64,000 bases of DNA from JBBDYG01 sp040901765 (GTDB lineage: Bacteria; Planctomycetota; Planctomycetia; Pirellulales; Lacipirellulaceae). The notes under the pieces are model-generated. The model saw nothing but the letters and a program-made list of their open reading frames with translations. It ran no database searches and was not told where the DNA came from. Below, piece by piece: positions 17,001 through 25,346 of this stretch. The position numbers and the translations under genes were made by a program. The DNA lies in the NCBI GenBank assembly GCA_040901765.1, contig JBBDYG010000063.1, positions 67,237-131,236 on the forward strand. The letters run 5' to 3'. Within the stretch, counting starts at the first letter, position 1; each line of letters begins with the position of its first letter.

Positions 17001-17231
17001 ATGGACATCGTAAATCTCATTCAATGGCCCGCCATGGCCATGACCGCAACCGCGGCCTGGCTTGTCGCCTCGCGCTCCAAAAGGAAACGGAGCATTGGCT
17101 TCTGGATTTTCCTGCTCAGTAACGCCCTGTGGGTTACTTGGGGCTGGCACGATGGTGCTTACGCCCTGATCTGTTTGCAATTCATCTTGGCAGGGCTGAA
17201 TATCCGCGGGGTGTCGAAGACCAGCGATTGA
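17001..17231 (+). CDS. Small two-helix membrane protein
   Basis: This 76-residue protein has hydrophobic segments near residues 8-24 and 30-65, separated by the basic loop SRSKRKRS. The residues IGFWIFLLSNALWVTWGWH and ALICLQFILAGLNIRGV look like a small conserved bacterial membrane family, but no role is known to me. I start at the ATG at 17001, because upstream codons in this frame are not membrane-like and overlap the toxin region. Confidence 0.7.
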   Translation: MDIVNLIQWPAMAMTATAAWLVASRSKRKRSIGFWIFLLSNALWVTWGWHDGAYALICLQFILAGLNIRGVSKTSD

Positions 17232-17244
17232 GCGAGTAACTCCT

Positions 17245-17988
17245 TTAATCCAGCGCTATCGTCCGCGCCAGCGGCTCCAGCACGCTGTCGACCACGTAGT
17301 TGTCGAGCACGTCCTGGCAAATCTTCGTTAGGTCATCGAGCACGGCGACGTATGTGGCGCTAGCTTCCAGGCTGCCATAACGACGGGCAGTGACATAAAC
17401 GCTGATCTGGTCTTCCTGGTACTCGCCGGTGCGGATGTGGTAAGGGGTAGTGCGGGTTTCGAGGCTCACGCGGCATTGCACGCGGCATTCTTCGTCGAAT
17501 GAGAGCGTTAAATTTGGCTCGTAGTTTACAAACGCAGTCCCCGGCAGCGAGGCGAGTCGTTCGTAGCCCGGGCAGATGCCCAGCGCCTCGGCAACGAGTT
17601 GATTGTGATTGCCGCGATACGTGAAGTCGAACCCGATCATCACGTCGAGCGCTTCGCAGTCGAGCGGGCTGAGCGACAGGACGTAGGGCGCCAGTTCCAG
17701 CGCGTGGCGGTGCTGGGCAAGCGCCCCGTCGACTGTGTCGGGATTTACTTGACCGGAACTGATTCGCCGCGGCTCGATCGAGCACCAGCGATACCGGCCG
17801 GTGTCTTTATCTTCTTCGAGAACGAAATCACCCTTCTCGCGGGCATAGAAGTTCCGCATCTCGGGGTATTTCTTCTGCATCTGCTCGGCGAAGTGGAGGA
17901 TCGTATCGCGGCTGCTGGAGAGATCCATCTCGGTGCCGAGGTTCATAGTCACGTAGAAATCGTCAGCCAACGATTGATACTGATGCAT
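17245..17988 (-). CDS. Conserved hypothetical protein
   Basis: This 247-residue soluble protein has no signal peptide and no recognised catalytic motif. It starts MHQYQSLADDFYVTMNLGTEMDLSSSRDTIL and contains GRYRWCSIEPRRISSGQVNPD and GFDFTYRGNHNQLVAEAL. Codon use fits its neighbours, and the reading frame is clean. It ends 14 bases from the end of the convergent small membrane protein gene. The family resembles planctomycete-specific hypotheticals; function unknown. Confidence 0.7.
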   Translation of the reverse strand: MHQYQSLADDFYVTMNLGTEMDLSSSRDTILHFAEQMQKKYPEMRNFYAREKGDFVLEEDKDTGRYRWCSIEPRRISSGQVNPDTVDGALAQHRHALELAPYVLSLSPLDCEALDVMIGFDFTYRGNHNQLVAEALGICPGYERLASLPGTAFVNYEPNLTLSFDEECRVQCRVSLETRTTPYHIRTGEYQEDQISVYVTARRYGSLEASATYVAVLDDLTKICQDVLDNYVVDSVLEPLARTIALD

Positions 17989-18148
17989 CCGATAAATTCC
18001 TCCGAGAGGGGCCGCGACGGGCGAAAACTGTCCCGACCGGTCGACACCCGCTGCTAGAAGTATAAAATGCTGCGGGAGGGACTGTCAAAGAGCGGATCAT
18101 CGCGAGTTTACCGAAATTATCGTTCGTTCATTCAAGGAAGGCAAATTC

Positions 18149-18787
18149 ATGTTTGCACTGATCGTGGCGAAACCAATTGCGAGGCGCCCCATCCAGCGTG
18201 GAGGCGCGGGTAGCGGCCTGCGGAACGTCGTGTTTTACAGCTTCCCAACGCGACTGGGGTGGACCGCTCTGGCCGCCGATGGGGAGCTACTATGCGGCCT
18301 GGCCTTTGGACACGACGAAGCTGCCGGTGCGATTCGACGGGTAGGGGTGGCATTGGAGACTGTTCCCGAGGCGACCGGTCGGATGACAAGCGCGCCCACT
18401 ACGATTCGCGAAGTCATCGAGCGGCTCAAGGCGTTTGCCGCTGGCGAGCCGGGGGACTTTCTTGACGTGGCGCTATGCACGGCGCATCTCACCGCGTTCG
18501 GAGAAGCTGTAACCGAGCGGTGTCGGCAGATCGCGTGGGGTGAGACGCTGTCCTATCGAGAACTGGCCGCTGAGTGTGGCCGCCCCGGTGCGGCCAGAGC
18601 GGTCGGAAATGTGATGCGCAACAACCGGTTTCCACTGATCGTGCCCTGTCACCGGGTACTCGCATCCGGCGGCGGGTTGGGCGGATACTCCGCGCCGCAG
18701 GGCTTGCTGATGAAACAACGCCTGCTCGCAATGGAAGGATCCGTAGGTCAGGCTGTGCCTGACTACCTCATGTCAGGCGAAGCCTGA
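18149..18787 (+). CDS. Methylated-DNA--protein-cysteine methyltransferase (MGMT/Ogt)
   Basis: This repairs O6-alkylguanine by transferring the alkyl group to its own cysteine. The 212-residue protein shows the helix-turn-helix part WGETLSYRELAAECGRPGAARAVGNVMRNN and the active site IVPCHRVL with C167. The N-terminal part is a normal Ogt-like domain. The last 13 residues (from about GQAVPDYLMSGEA) are not family sequence; they are translated from the double-hairpin repeat at 18743-18792. The stop lies two bases before the stop codon of the convergent SMC-like gene. Confidence 0.93.
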   Translation: MFALIVAKPIARRPIQRGGAGSGLRNVVFYSFPTRLGWTALAADGELLCGLAFGHDEAAGAIRRVGVALETVPEATGRMTSAPTTIREVIERLKAFAAGEPGDFLDVALCTAHLTAFGEAVTERCRQIAWGETLSYRELAAECGRPGAARAVGNVMRNNRFPLIVPCHRVLASGGGLGGYSAPQGLLMKQRLLAMEGSVGQAVPDYLMSGEA

Positions 18788-18792
18788 CCTAC
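18743..18792. repeat. Double-hairpin element, GTCAGGC type, GTAG feet, shared by two genes
   Basis: GTAG, hairpin GTCAGGC-TGT-GCCTGAC, linker TACCTCAT, hairpin GTCAGGC-GAA-GCCTGAC, CTAC. On the plus strand it is translated as the MGMT tail. On the minus strand its GTAG foot is the stop codon of the SMC-like gene. Confidence 0.9.
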
Positions 18793-21700
18793 GCAGCGCC
18801 TAGCACGCGCGAATGCCGGGCGGCGCGGATCCACTGTTCGACCGCCGACAGGTCGGGCGGCCCGTCGTCGCCGAGTAACTCGCGGCCGTCGTCCATCTGG
18901 GCAAACGATTGGACGAAGCCGTGAAGTTCCGCTGGCTTCATCGACGCGACATCCTCCGGCGTGCTGAAGCCTGCGCCGACAAGGATTGCCGCTTCGCTCG
19001 TGCGGAGATTCGGAATTCGACAGCAAAGCCGGGCTTGATGCTGCCAGGCGACGATTTCAACCGCGGCGATCTCGCTCTCCGCGAGTCGCGTGGCGAGCTT
19101 GCTCGCGTCGGCCGCAAGCAGATCGCGGACTTGGCGCACGCCGGCGTTGGAGAGTTGCTCGGCAATTTCAGGCGTGATCGAGGGCGCTTCGGCGATGGGG
19201 CTTTGAAGCTCGAGGTAGAACTTAGGCGGCGCTGGTTGCTTCTGCTTCGGACGCGGGCTCTGGGAACCTTCGTTTTGATCCCGTTCGGCTGGCCGTCGAG
19301 CGCGACGCTTCTTCTGAGGCCGTTCGCGCTTGATTCGCAAGGCAGGCTTCTGATCGGTGCGCGGCTGCTCGATGAGCGTCAGCTCCTGCCGCTCGGCGGC
19401 CCGGTTGAGCCAAGTGCTCCAACTGGGGTCGCTTTGGAACTGCCCCGCCGCACGCTTGCCGGCCGCGATCAACTGTTGTGAGGACTCCTGCGTGATCCGG
19501 TAACCGCGATCGACAAACCGTTGGCCGCGGCCCGTTTCCAAATACTCGGCGATCCGCGTGCGCAAATCGCGAACACTCGCCTCGGCGAGTTCTTGCGTGG
19601 AATGAATGCCGATGCTCGTAAGAACTTGTGCATCGTCCAGTGAGAGCGTCGGCGCGAAACATAGCAGTCCTGCGTGCGATTGCCACAGCGCGACTACCGC
19701 CGGCGTCACATGGCGCCGGGCGATCCGCTTCGCGACACGCGTGGGGTCGGCCATCAGTAAGTCGGCCACGCTGCGGATACTCGCCGGCTCCATCGCTTCG
19801 CGCGTTTCGCTACCTAGCGCCGGAAAGCGCTCAATAAAATCGCAACTTTGCAGGATACCCCGGGATCTTTCTGAAGACTCATGCGTGGCAACAGGGCGAG
19901 TCGACTCCGCAGTTGGTTCGATTCGCGGCACGGCTGGCGGGGCGGCACTGGATTGTCGTGGGCCGTGGGGATTGTGGATCGTAATGCCCCAGCCGCGGAA
20001 ATGCTCGAGCGCCGCTTGCCGATCGGTGAACACGAACACTTGCTGGCCGGAGAAGTCGCGAAGCACGCCGGCCAGGATCGCGGTTTGGCTATCGTTGAGA
20101 TGGGCGAACGGCTCATCGAGAATCACCGGAAGTTGAAATCCCGTCTCCGATAAGCCCGCGATGATGGCCAGCGTCAGGCTCAGTGCCACGAGTTGCTGCT
20201 CGGCAAGCGGCAGCGATTCGACGGGGCAACTGCGAGCGTGGCGATCGACGGCAACTGCCCGACGGCCACCGGACGTTAACTTTAGCTCCATGAACTGCCC
20301 GTCGCTGAGTTGGGCGAGGTAGTCGGAGCTGCGTGTTCCGTGTCGCTCGTGGTGCGACGGCTCGCGGAAGTGGCGTGATGGTTGCAAGCGACGCTGAATT
20401 TCGGCCAATTCGGCTTGCTTCTGTTCAAGTAGACGATCCGAAAGGATGGTCGTTCGCTCTGCGAGCACTCGCTGCTGGCGCTGATCGAGATCGCGAAGCT
20501 GCCGTCGGCGACCTTCCAGAGTGGAGGAAAGCTCGTGACGCTTTCGTTCGAGTTGCTGCGACGATTCGGTGGAGTGTTGAAGTGGTACCGGGGTTTCCGT
20601 CGCTTCGGCGGAACGCCAACGGCGTGGTCTGGCTCGGCGCGAATGAGACTCGCGCTGCGTTTGCAGATTTTCTAATTGATCGCGCAGCTCCGCCTGCGAA
20701 CGCGTCAGGTGCTGAGCTTCGGACAGCAACTCCTGCGCGCGGACGGAGCGCTCGTGCTCGTCGGTAAGCATTGTTAGTCGGCGCATCTGCTGGTCCAACA
20801 GCGCTACCAGCGGATGGAGCCGTGGGTGAGCGTCTCGACACACGCAAGCACCGGGTGCCGCGGGCCGCGCGAAGCGGGCAATCTCGCTTTGAAGATCTTT
20901 CAAGAGCTGTTCGGCCACGGCCAGTGCCGCCCGTTGGTCCGCCAGAGGCAGTGCGGCGGAGCTGTCGATGGGACGCTGCCGCGCCAGCTCGCTGCGGACG
21001 TGCGATTCGCGGCGCTCGAGTTCGTGCAGCGTCGCGCGCCAGCGCTCGATTTGGTCATCAATTTCATCAAGCCGCAACGTGTCGGCGGGCAGACCGCTGG
21101 CATGGGCAGCTTGGTCGGCCTGCATTTCCAGTTCGCGGTATCGCGTGTGCGCCGAAAGCTCGGCAAGCTCGATTTCGACCGCATGAAGTTCTTCGCGCGC
21201 CGATTCGATGCTGGCGAGAACTTCGGCGCGACGACCGGCGAGTTCTTCCAAATGAGTGGCGATGGACGCGCTTGTGCGTTGACGTTCGGACAATAGTTGG
21301 GCTACCTGCATCGCAAAATCATCCCGCTGCGCGAGCAGTTCTTTCTGACGGCTTGGCTGGTGAGGCTCCTCGCGGTGTTGACAAAGGCGGGATACATGGG
21401 CGGCGACGCTCTCGCTCAGCAGCAAGTCGATCCGCGGAAGCCGTGTGCCGTCCAGAAAATAAAGCCCGGCAAGGAAGTCGGGCGAGCTGCCGCGAAGCAT
21501 TTTGGAAATTGTCTCCGCCGCGGCGGTCGCCTGGCCCAAGCTGGCGATGGTGAGCCGACAAGCTCCCGCGGTCGTTGATTCGCGACGCAAGCGGAAGTTG
21601 CCGACATCCGTTTCAATATCCACCAAGCCCGAGCGTTGGCTCAGCAGCGATGTGGGCCGGCCATACAGCAGATGAGCGATGCAGGCGGCGAGCGCCGAGT

Positions 21701-21809
21701 TGGCTTCTTCGCCTCGGTCGGTGATGACGTTCAGGCAGTCGCCAAGCCGATCGATGCCGACATCGGTTTGATCGCCGGCACCGGCAAGCTCCAGGCGGCT
21801 AATTCTCAT
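18789..21809 (-). CDS. SMC/Rad50-like coiled-coil ATPase homologue with degenerate Walker A and C-terminal DUF4332-like domains
   Basis: This 1006-residue protein has an N-terminal half-ATPase (MRISRLELAGAGDQ start), a long coiled coil over about residues 150-520, and the second half-ATPase with Walker B LPVILDEPFAHLND. C-terminally it carries two similar segments (around IERFPALGSETREAM and PSITPEIAEQLSNAGVRQVRDLLA) resembling DUF4332 helix-hairpin-helix repeats, joined by a basic KKRRARRP linker. At the expected P-loop the sequence is TDRGEEANSALAAC and lacks the glycine-lysine-serine core. ATP hydrolysis is thus doubtful. I use the ATG at 21809 instead of a TTG 45 bases upstream. Confidence 0.78.
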   Translation of the reverse strand: MRISRLELAGAGDQTDVGIDRLGDCLNVITDRGEEANSALAACIAHLLYGRPTSLLSQRSGLVDIETDVGNFRLRRESTTAGACRLTIASLGQATAAAETISKMLRGSSPDFLAGLYFLDGTRLPRIDLLLSESVAAHVSRLCQHREEPHQPSRQKELLAQRDDFAMQVAQLLSERQRTSASIATHLEELAGRRAEVLASIESAREELHAVEIELAELSAHTRYRELEMQADQAAHASGLPADTLRLDEIDDQIERWRATLHELERRESHVRSELARQRPIDSSAALPLADQRAALAVAEQLLKDLQSEIARFARPAAPGACVCRDAHPRLHPLVALLDQQMRRLTMLTDEHERSVRAQELLSEAQHLTRSQAELRDQLENLQTQRESHSRRARPRRWRSAEATETPVPLQHSTESSQQLERKRHELSSTLEGRRRQLRDLDQRQQRVLAERTTILSDRLLEQKQAELAEIQRRLQPSRHFREPSHHERHGTRSSDYLAQLSDGQFMELKLTSGGRRAVAVDRHARSCPVESLPLAEQQLVALSLTLAIIAGLSETGFQLPVILDEPFAHLNDSQTAILAGVLRDFSGQQVFVFTDRQAALEHFRGWGITIHNPHGPRQSSAAPPAVPRIEPTAESTRPVATHESSERSRGILQSCDFIERFPALGSETREAMEPASIRSVADLLMADPTRVAKRIARRHVTPAVVALWQSHAGLLCFAPTLSLDDAQVLTSIGIHSTQELAEASVRDLRTRIAEYLETGRGQRFVDRGYRITQESSQQLIAAGKRAAGQFQSDPSWSTWLNRAAERQELTLIEQPRTDQKPALRIKRERPQKKRRARRPAERDQNEGSQSPRPKQKQPAPPKFYLELQSPIAEAPSITPEIAEQLSNAGVRQVRDLLAADASKLATRLAESEIAAVEIVAWQHQARLCCRIPNLRTSEAAILVGAGFSTPEDVASMKPAELHGFVQSFAQMDDGRELLGDDGPPDLSAVEQWIRAARHSRVLGAA

Positions 21810-21958
21810 GGCGCGAATCCTTTGCTTCCATGCGCGGGGCAGGCCGTTTGACAACGCGATGGGATAGCCCCTTTTCGTGTGTGCGGAGAGGAAGTGAGCG
21901 TAGCCGAATCGGAGCTTTCGAGCAACGCCGTTCGATGCAGTGCTAGCTGAGGCGACGA

Positions 21959-22972
21959 CTAACCTGACGCAAAGCTTTCGGCGTAGGCTTGTAGCGCTAC
22001 CTCGTCGCCAGTGTGCCAGAAGACGACCGTTTCTTGCGGAGCAATCGCGCCCCGTTCGATCATGTCGAGCATGGCGCCGAACGCGCGGCCCGTATAGACC
22101 GGCCCGGTGAGAATTCCTTCCATATAGGCCAACTCGCGGATTGCATGTCGCTCGAGATCACCAACCACACCGTATCCCGCGCCGAGATATCCGTACTCAG
22201 TCTCGCAGTCCGCGGCTGCCACTTGCAGGGTTCGGCCAATTCGCGTCGCGGCTTCCATGGCAGTTTGCGCGACGTCTGCCAGAAACGTGTGGTTCGGGGG
22301 CGTATCCGGCGGCTGGTCGATCGAGATGGCAGTGATGCGGCCGAGAAAGCCGCTGAGCCGCCCTCCCAGCACCAGCCCTGCCTGCGTCCCACCGGAGCTG
22401 GTGGCGAAAACAACGCGGTCGATCGAAAGTCCCAGACGGTTTGCTTGTTCCTTCAATTCAAACATCGCGCGAACATATCCGAGGCAACCCAACGCGTTCG
22501 ACCCGCCGACTGGAATCAAATAGGGCTTGCGACCCTGCTGCCGTAATTCGTCGCCGAGTTCGTCGAGGCGTGCTGTTCTTCGCGATTTCTCGACCCAATG
22601 GACGCGGGCACCCAACAGGTCGTCGAGTAGCAAGTTCCCCAGCGGCAATTGGGGCGGTTCGCCGCCGAGGACAAGATGACACTCCAAGCCCACTTGCGCA
22701 CATGCCGCCGCCGTTTGCCGACAGTGATTTGATTGCGGTCCGCCGGCAGTTATCACTGAGTCGCAGCCGCGATCAAGAGCATCGGCGATTAGGAACTCGA
22801 GCTTGCGGGTCTTGTTTCCTCCGCCGGCAAGGCCCGTCAACTCGTCGCGCTTTATCCACAGACGCGGGCCACCAAGCTTGCTTGTTAGACGGGGCAGCGC
22901 GTGCAGCGGCGTTGGCATGTGCACCAGACGGACGCGGTGAAATTCGTTGATTGTTTGCAGGACGCCGCTCAT
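21959..22972 (-). CDS. PLP-dependent D-cysteine desulfhydrase / ACC deaminase family enzyme
   Basis: This 337-residue fold-type II PLP enzyme has WIKRDELTGLAGGGNKTRKLEFLIADA with the PLP lysine (NKTRK), TAGGPQSNHCRQTAAAC, and a phosphate-binding SSGGTQAGLVLG. The combination is that of D-cysteine desulfhydrase and 1-aminocyclopropane-1-carboxylate deaminase; the exact substrate is not certain. I start at the ATG at 22972. It stands between the SMC-like and GGDEF genes on the same strand. Confidence 0.87.
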   Translation of the reverse strand: MSGVLQTINEFHRVRLVHMPTPLHALPRLTSKLGGPRLWIKRDELTGLAGGGNKTRKLEFLIADALDRGCDSVITAGGPQSNHCRQTAAACAQVGLECHLVLGGEPPQLPLGNLLLDDLLGARVHWVEKSRRTARLDELGDELRQQGRKPYLIPVGGSNALGCLGYVRAMFELKEQANRLGLSIDRVVFATSSGGTQAGLVLGGRLSGFLGRITAISIDQPPDTPPNHTFLADVAQTAMEAATRIGRTLQVAAADCETEYGYLGAGYGVVGDLERHAIRELAYMEGILTGPVYTGRAFGAMLDMIERGAIAPQETVVFWHTGDEVALQAYAESFASG

Positions 22973-23015
22973 ATAGCGAAGACTCCGAAAGAACACGCAA
23001 CTTCAAATGCAAACT

Positions 23016-23777
23016 CTACTGCGCGAGCTTCGAGGCGTACATCGCTCGATCGGCGGCGTGGAGCAGTGCTTGGGGCGATGCATAGTCGTCCGTGGAATAG
23101 GCGACGCCGATGCTGGCGGAGATGCCGACGGAATATTCGCCGAGCTTGAATGGAGCTTTCAGGGCGTCATGAAGTCGATCGACGACGGGCTGCACTTCGT
23201 TGGGCCGCTGCCAACCGGTAAGCAGCAGCACGAATTCGTCGCCGCCGTAGCGAGCCAAGAAATCGTCCACCCGCGTTGCCCCCTGTAAGCGTCGAGCGAC
23301 TTGCCGCAGCGCCTCGTCCCCGATTTGGTGGCCCCAGCGGTCGTTGATGTGTTTGAAGTTGTTCAGATCGACGAACATCGCCGCTAGGGAGCGGCGGAAG
23401 GGAGGCCGCGACTGAGCCCACAGCCCTTGAAGTCGCTGTACTAATTGGCCTCGGTCCGCAAGTCCCGTCAGCGGATCGCAAAACTCGGTTGGCAGTCGAT
23501 TACTTGGCCGCAGTACGAGAACTGCCGTGACCGCTGGGCTTTCGATCAGCCGCATGTCTCCATCGTCGGTCGAGCCGGGCGGCGGGGCGGCCATGACCGA
23601 GGTGAGATCCTGCCGTCGCAGGTCGCCAGAAGAGTTGCAGGCCTCCTGGAAGGCCGCATTATGCCAGAGAATCGACCCGTCATTTGGGTCCACGAACGCG
23701 ATTCCCTCGCGACTTTGCTCCAAAACCTGCCAGATTGCCGTCACCGGTATCTGGGCATGTGGGCAGTTGTGTGCCAT
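23016..23777 (-). CDS. Diguanylate cyclase with N-terminal PAS-like domain
   Basis: This 253-residue protein makes cyclic-di-GMP. The PAS-like sensor part covers about residues 10-60 (VLEQSREGIAFVDPNDGSILWHN). The GGDEF domain follows, with intact active site RYGGDEF and an I-site RVDD five residues before it, which suggests product inhibition. No membrane segment is seen, so it is cytosolic. An AGGAAG ribosome site precedes the ATG. It is divergent to the exopolysaccharide cluster, a process often controlled by cyclic-di-GMP, so a regulatory link is plausible but not shown. Confidence 0.92.
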   Translation of the reverse strand: MAHNCPHAQIPVTAIWQVLEQSREGIAFVDPNDGSILWHNAAFQEACNSSGDLRRQDLTSVMAAPPPGSTDDGDMRLIESPAVTAVLVLRPSNRLPTEFCDPLTGLADRGQLVQRLQGLWAQSRPPFRRSLAAMFVDLNNFKHINDRWGHQIGDEALRQVARRLQGATRVDDFLARYGGDEFVLLLTGWQRPNEVQPVVDRLHDALKAPFKLGEYSVGISASIGVAYSTDDYASPQALLHAADRAMYASKLAQ

Positions 23778-23881
23778 CTCAACTTCCTGTGGCCAACAAG
23801 AAAAATCATTAAACTAGGTATTTTGGGATAATTCAGTAGTTTACATAGTTTGAGTTATTTGAGAAATTAACACGTTATAAA

Positions 23882-23909
23882 TCGACAGAGAAGAATGCGT
23901 AATTATAAT
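23882..23909 (+). promoter_or_regulatory. Near-consensus sigma-70 promoter ahead of the exopolysaccharide cluster
   Basis: TCGACA (23882-23887, five of six consensus bases) and TATAAT (23904-23909, six of six) are separated by 16 bases. They lie in an unusually AT-rich part of the 355-base gap between the divergent GGDEF gene and the sugar transferase gene. The implied leader is about 215 bases. I saw no gene in the gap. Confidence 0.55.
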
Positions 23910-24132
23910 CGACCTTCGTGCCCCACCGCAGCCGGCGACCGGCCTTCGTAGCGACGACGGCGGGAAATTCTCCCTGAGCAATCATAACGGCCGAGCAGCT
24001 CGGAGAGACTACCCCCGTCCAAGTCGCGCGGCTCGGCTGAGACCACCCGATGGCCAACCCCCTTGCTGGTCCGCCCGAACGATTTCGCGGCAAAGCCGTT
24101 CGACGATCAACGAAAAGAGAACGCATCCGACC

Positions 24133-25230
24133 ATGGAATTGATCAACTGGATTGCGAGACTCCCACGGTCTGTTCGGCGGCGTAAACCGCCGCGGGTGCC
24201 CTATTTGCTCGATATCTCTTCTTTCCACCGGACCGCAGTCGCGGAACGGATGCGGGTGGACCGCAATGGCTCCCCGTTATCGATTTTGCTGTTGCGATTG
24301 CCTGTGGATCGATCGGCCCTGCAAGATTATCAGTTTCTAGGGGATCTCCTTGAGCAGCGACTGCGAATGACCGATTCGGCCGGTCTACTGCCCGACGGCC
24401 GCGTGGGCGTGCTACTTCCGGATACGCTGCCCGCCGGGGCCTGGAAGGTCGCTTCGGACATTTGCGAGGTGTACCCCGTCGGGCACGAGCGTCCCGACTG
24501 CGACGTTTTGGTTTATCCCGAACCACCCGGTCGCCTTACGGAGCAACAGCACAAACGGCCGGCCAAGGAGCCGGTCGCAGTTCGGTCTGCAAAGAGGACC
24601 GACGGGAGTGTGGATTCGTTGTTCGCACGTTCGCTTCCGCTGTGGAAACGCAGTCTCGATGTCGCGGGGGCATCGTGCGGGTTGATCCTTTCGGCCCCGG
24701 CCATCTTGCTGGCCGCGGTCGTGGTTAAGCTCTCTTCGCCGGGCCAAGCGTTTTACACGCAAGAGCGCGAAGGGCTGGGTGGTCGCCGGTTCCATATCTG
24801 GAAACTGCGCACGATGCGGCTGGATGCTGACCAGCTTAAAGATTCACTCAGGCCGTACAGCGAGCAAGATGGTCCGGCTTTCAAGATGATGCGCGACCCG
24901 CGGATCACCCGCGTGGGACGCGTTTTGCGCCGTTTTAGCCTGGACGAGTTGCCACAGCTTTGGAACGTGCTGCGTGGAGATATGTCGCTCGTGGGTCCAC
25001 GGCCACTGCCCGTCGATGAATCGCTCGGCTGCCTGGCATGGCAACGCCGGCGGCTGCACGTGACGCCCGGCTTGACGTGCATTTGGCAAATCGAAGGGCG
25101 CAACGTTGTCCCATTCGAGGAATGGATTCGCATGGACCTCGATTACGCCCAGCGCCGCTCGCTGTGGTACGACCTGAAACTTCTGTTGCGAACACCGACC
25201 GCTTTGCTCTTCGCCAAAGGGCCGAGATAG
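24133..25230 (+). CDS. Polyprenyl-phosphate sugar-1-phosphate transferase with extra N-terminal domain
   Basis: This initiates polysaccharide assembly by moving a sugar phosphate to undecaprenyl phosphate. Residues about 168-365 form the bacterial sugar transferase domain: one membrane segment (LDVAGASCGLILSAPAILL), then HIWKLRTM, RRFSLDELPQLWNVLRGDMSLVG, GPRP and a TPGLTCIWQI block. The preceding 165 residues are not part of that domain. They contain RMRVDRNGSPLSILLLRL and RMTDSAGLLPDGRVGVLLPDT, which look like a degenerate GGDEF-like fold. First gene of the exopolysaccharide cluster. Confidence 0.9.
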   Translation: MELINWIARLPRSVRRRKPPRVPYLLDISSFHRTAVAERMRVDRNGSPLSILLLRLPVDRSALQDYQFLGDLLEQRLRMTDSAGLLPDGRVGVLLPDTLPAGAWKVASDICEVYPVGHERPDCDVLVYPEPPGRLTEQQHKRPAKEPVAVRSAKRTDGSVDSLFARSLPLWKRSLDVAGASCGLILSAPAILLAAVVVKLSSPGQAFYTQEREGLGGRRFHIWKLRTMRLDADQLKDSLRPYSEQDGPAFKMMRDPRITRVGRVLRRFSLDELPQLWNVLRGDMSLVGPRPLPVDESLGCLAWQRRRLHVTPGLTCIWQIEGRNVVPFEEWIRMDLDYAQRRSLWYDLKLLLRTPTALLFAKGPR

Positions 25231-25236
25231 GAAGCG

Positions 25237-25312
25237 ATGAACGATGAGCGATAAGTGATGAATTCAACAAGAATACCGATCCACCGCTCGCCGTTTGTCG
25301 CTCATCGTTCAT
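25237..25312. repeat. Simple-word hairpin (ATGAACGATGAGCG type)
   Basis: Perfect 14-base arms at 25237-25250 and 25299-25312 lie within longer imperfect GATGAGC-type words. It fills the gap between the sugar transferase and the chain-length gene. Confidence 0.85.
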
Positions 25313-25346
25313 AGCTCATCGCTCATAACTCCATCCTGGTGCTGCC

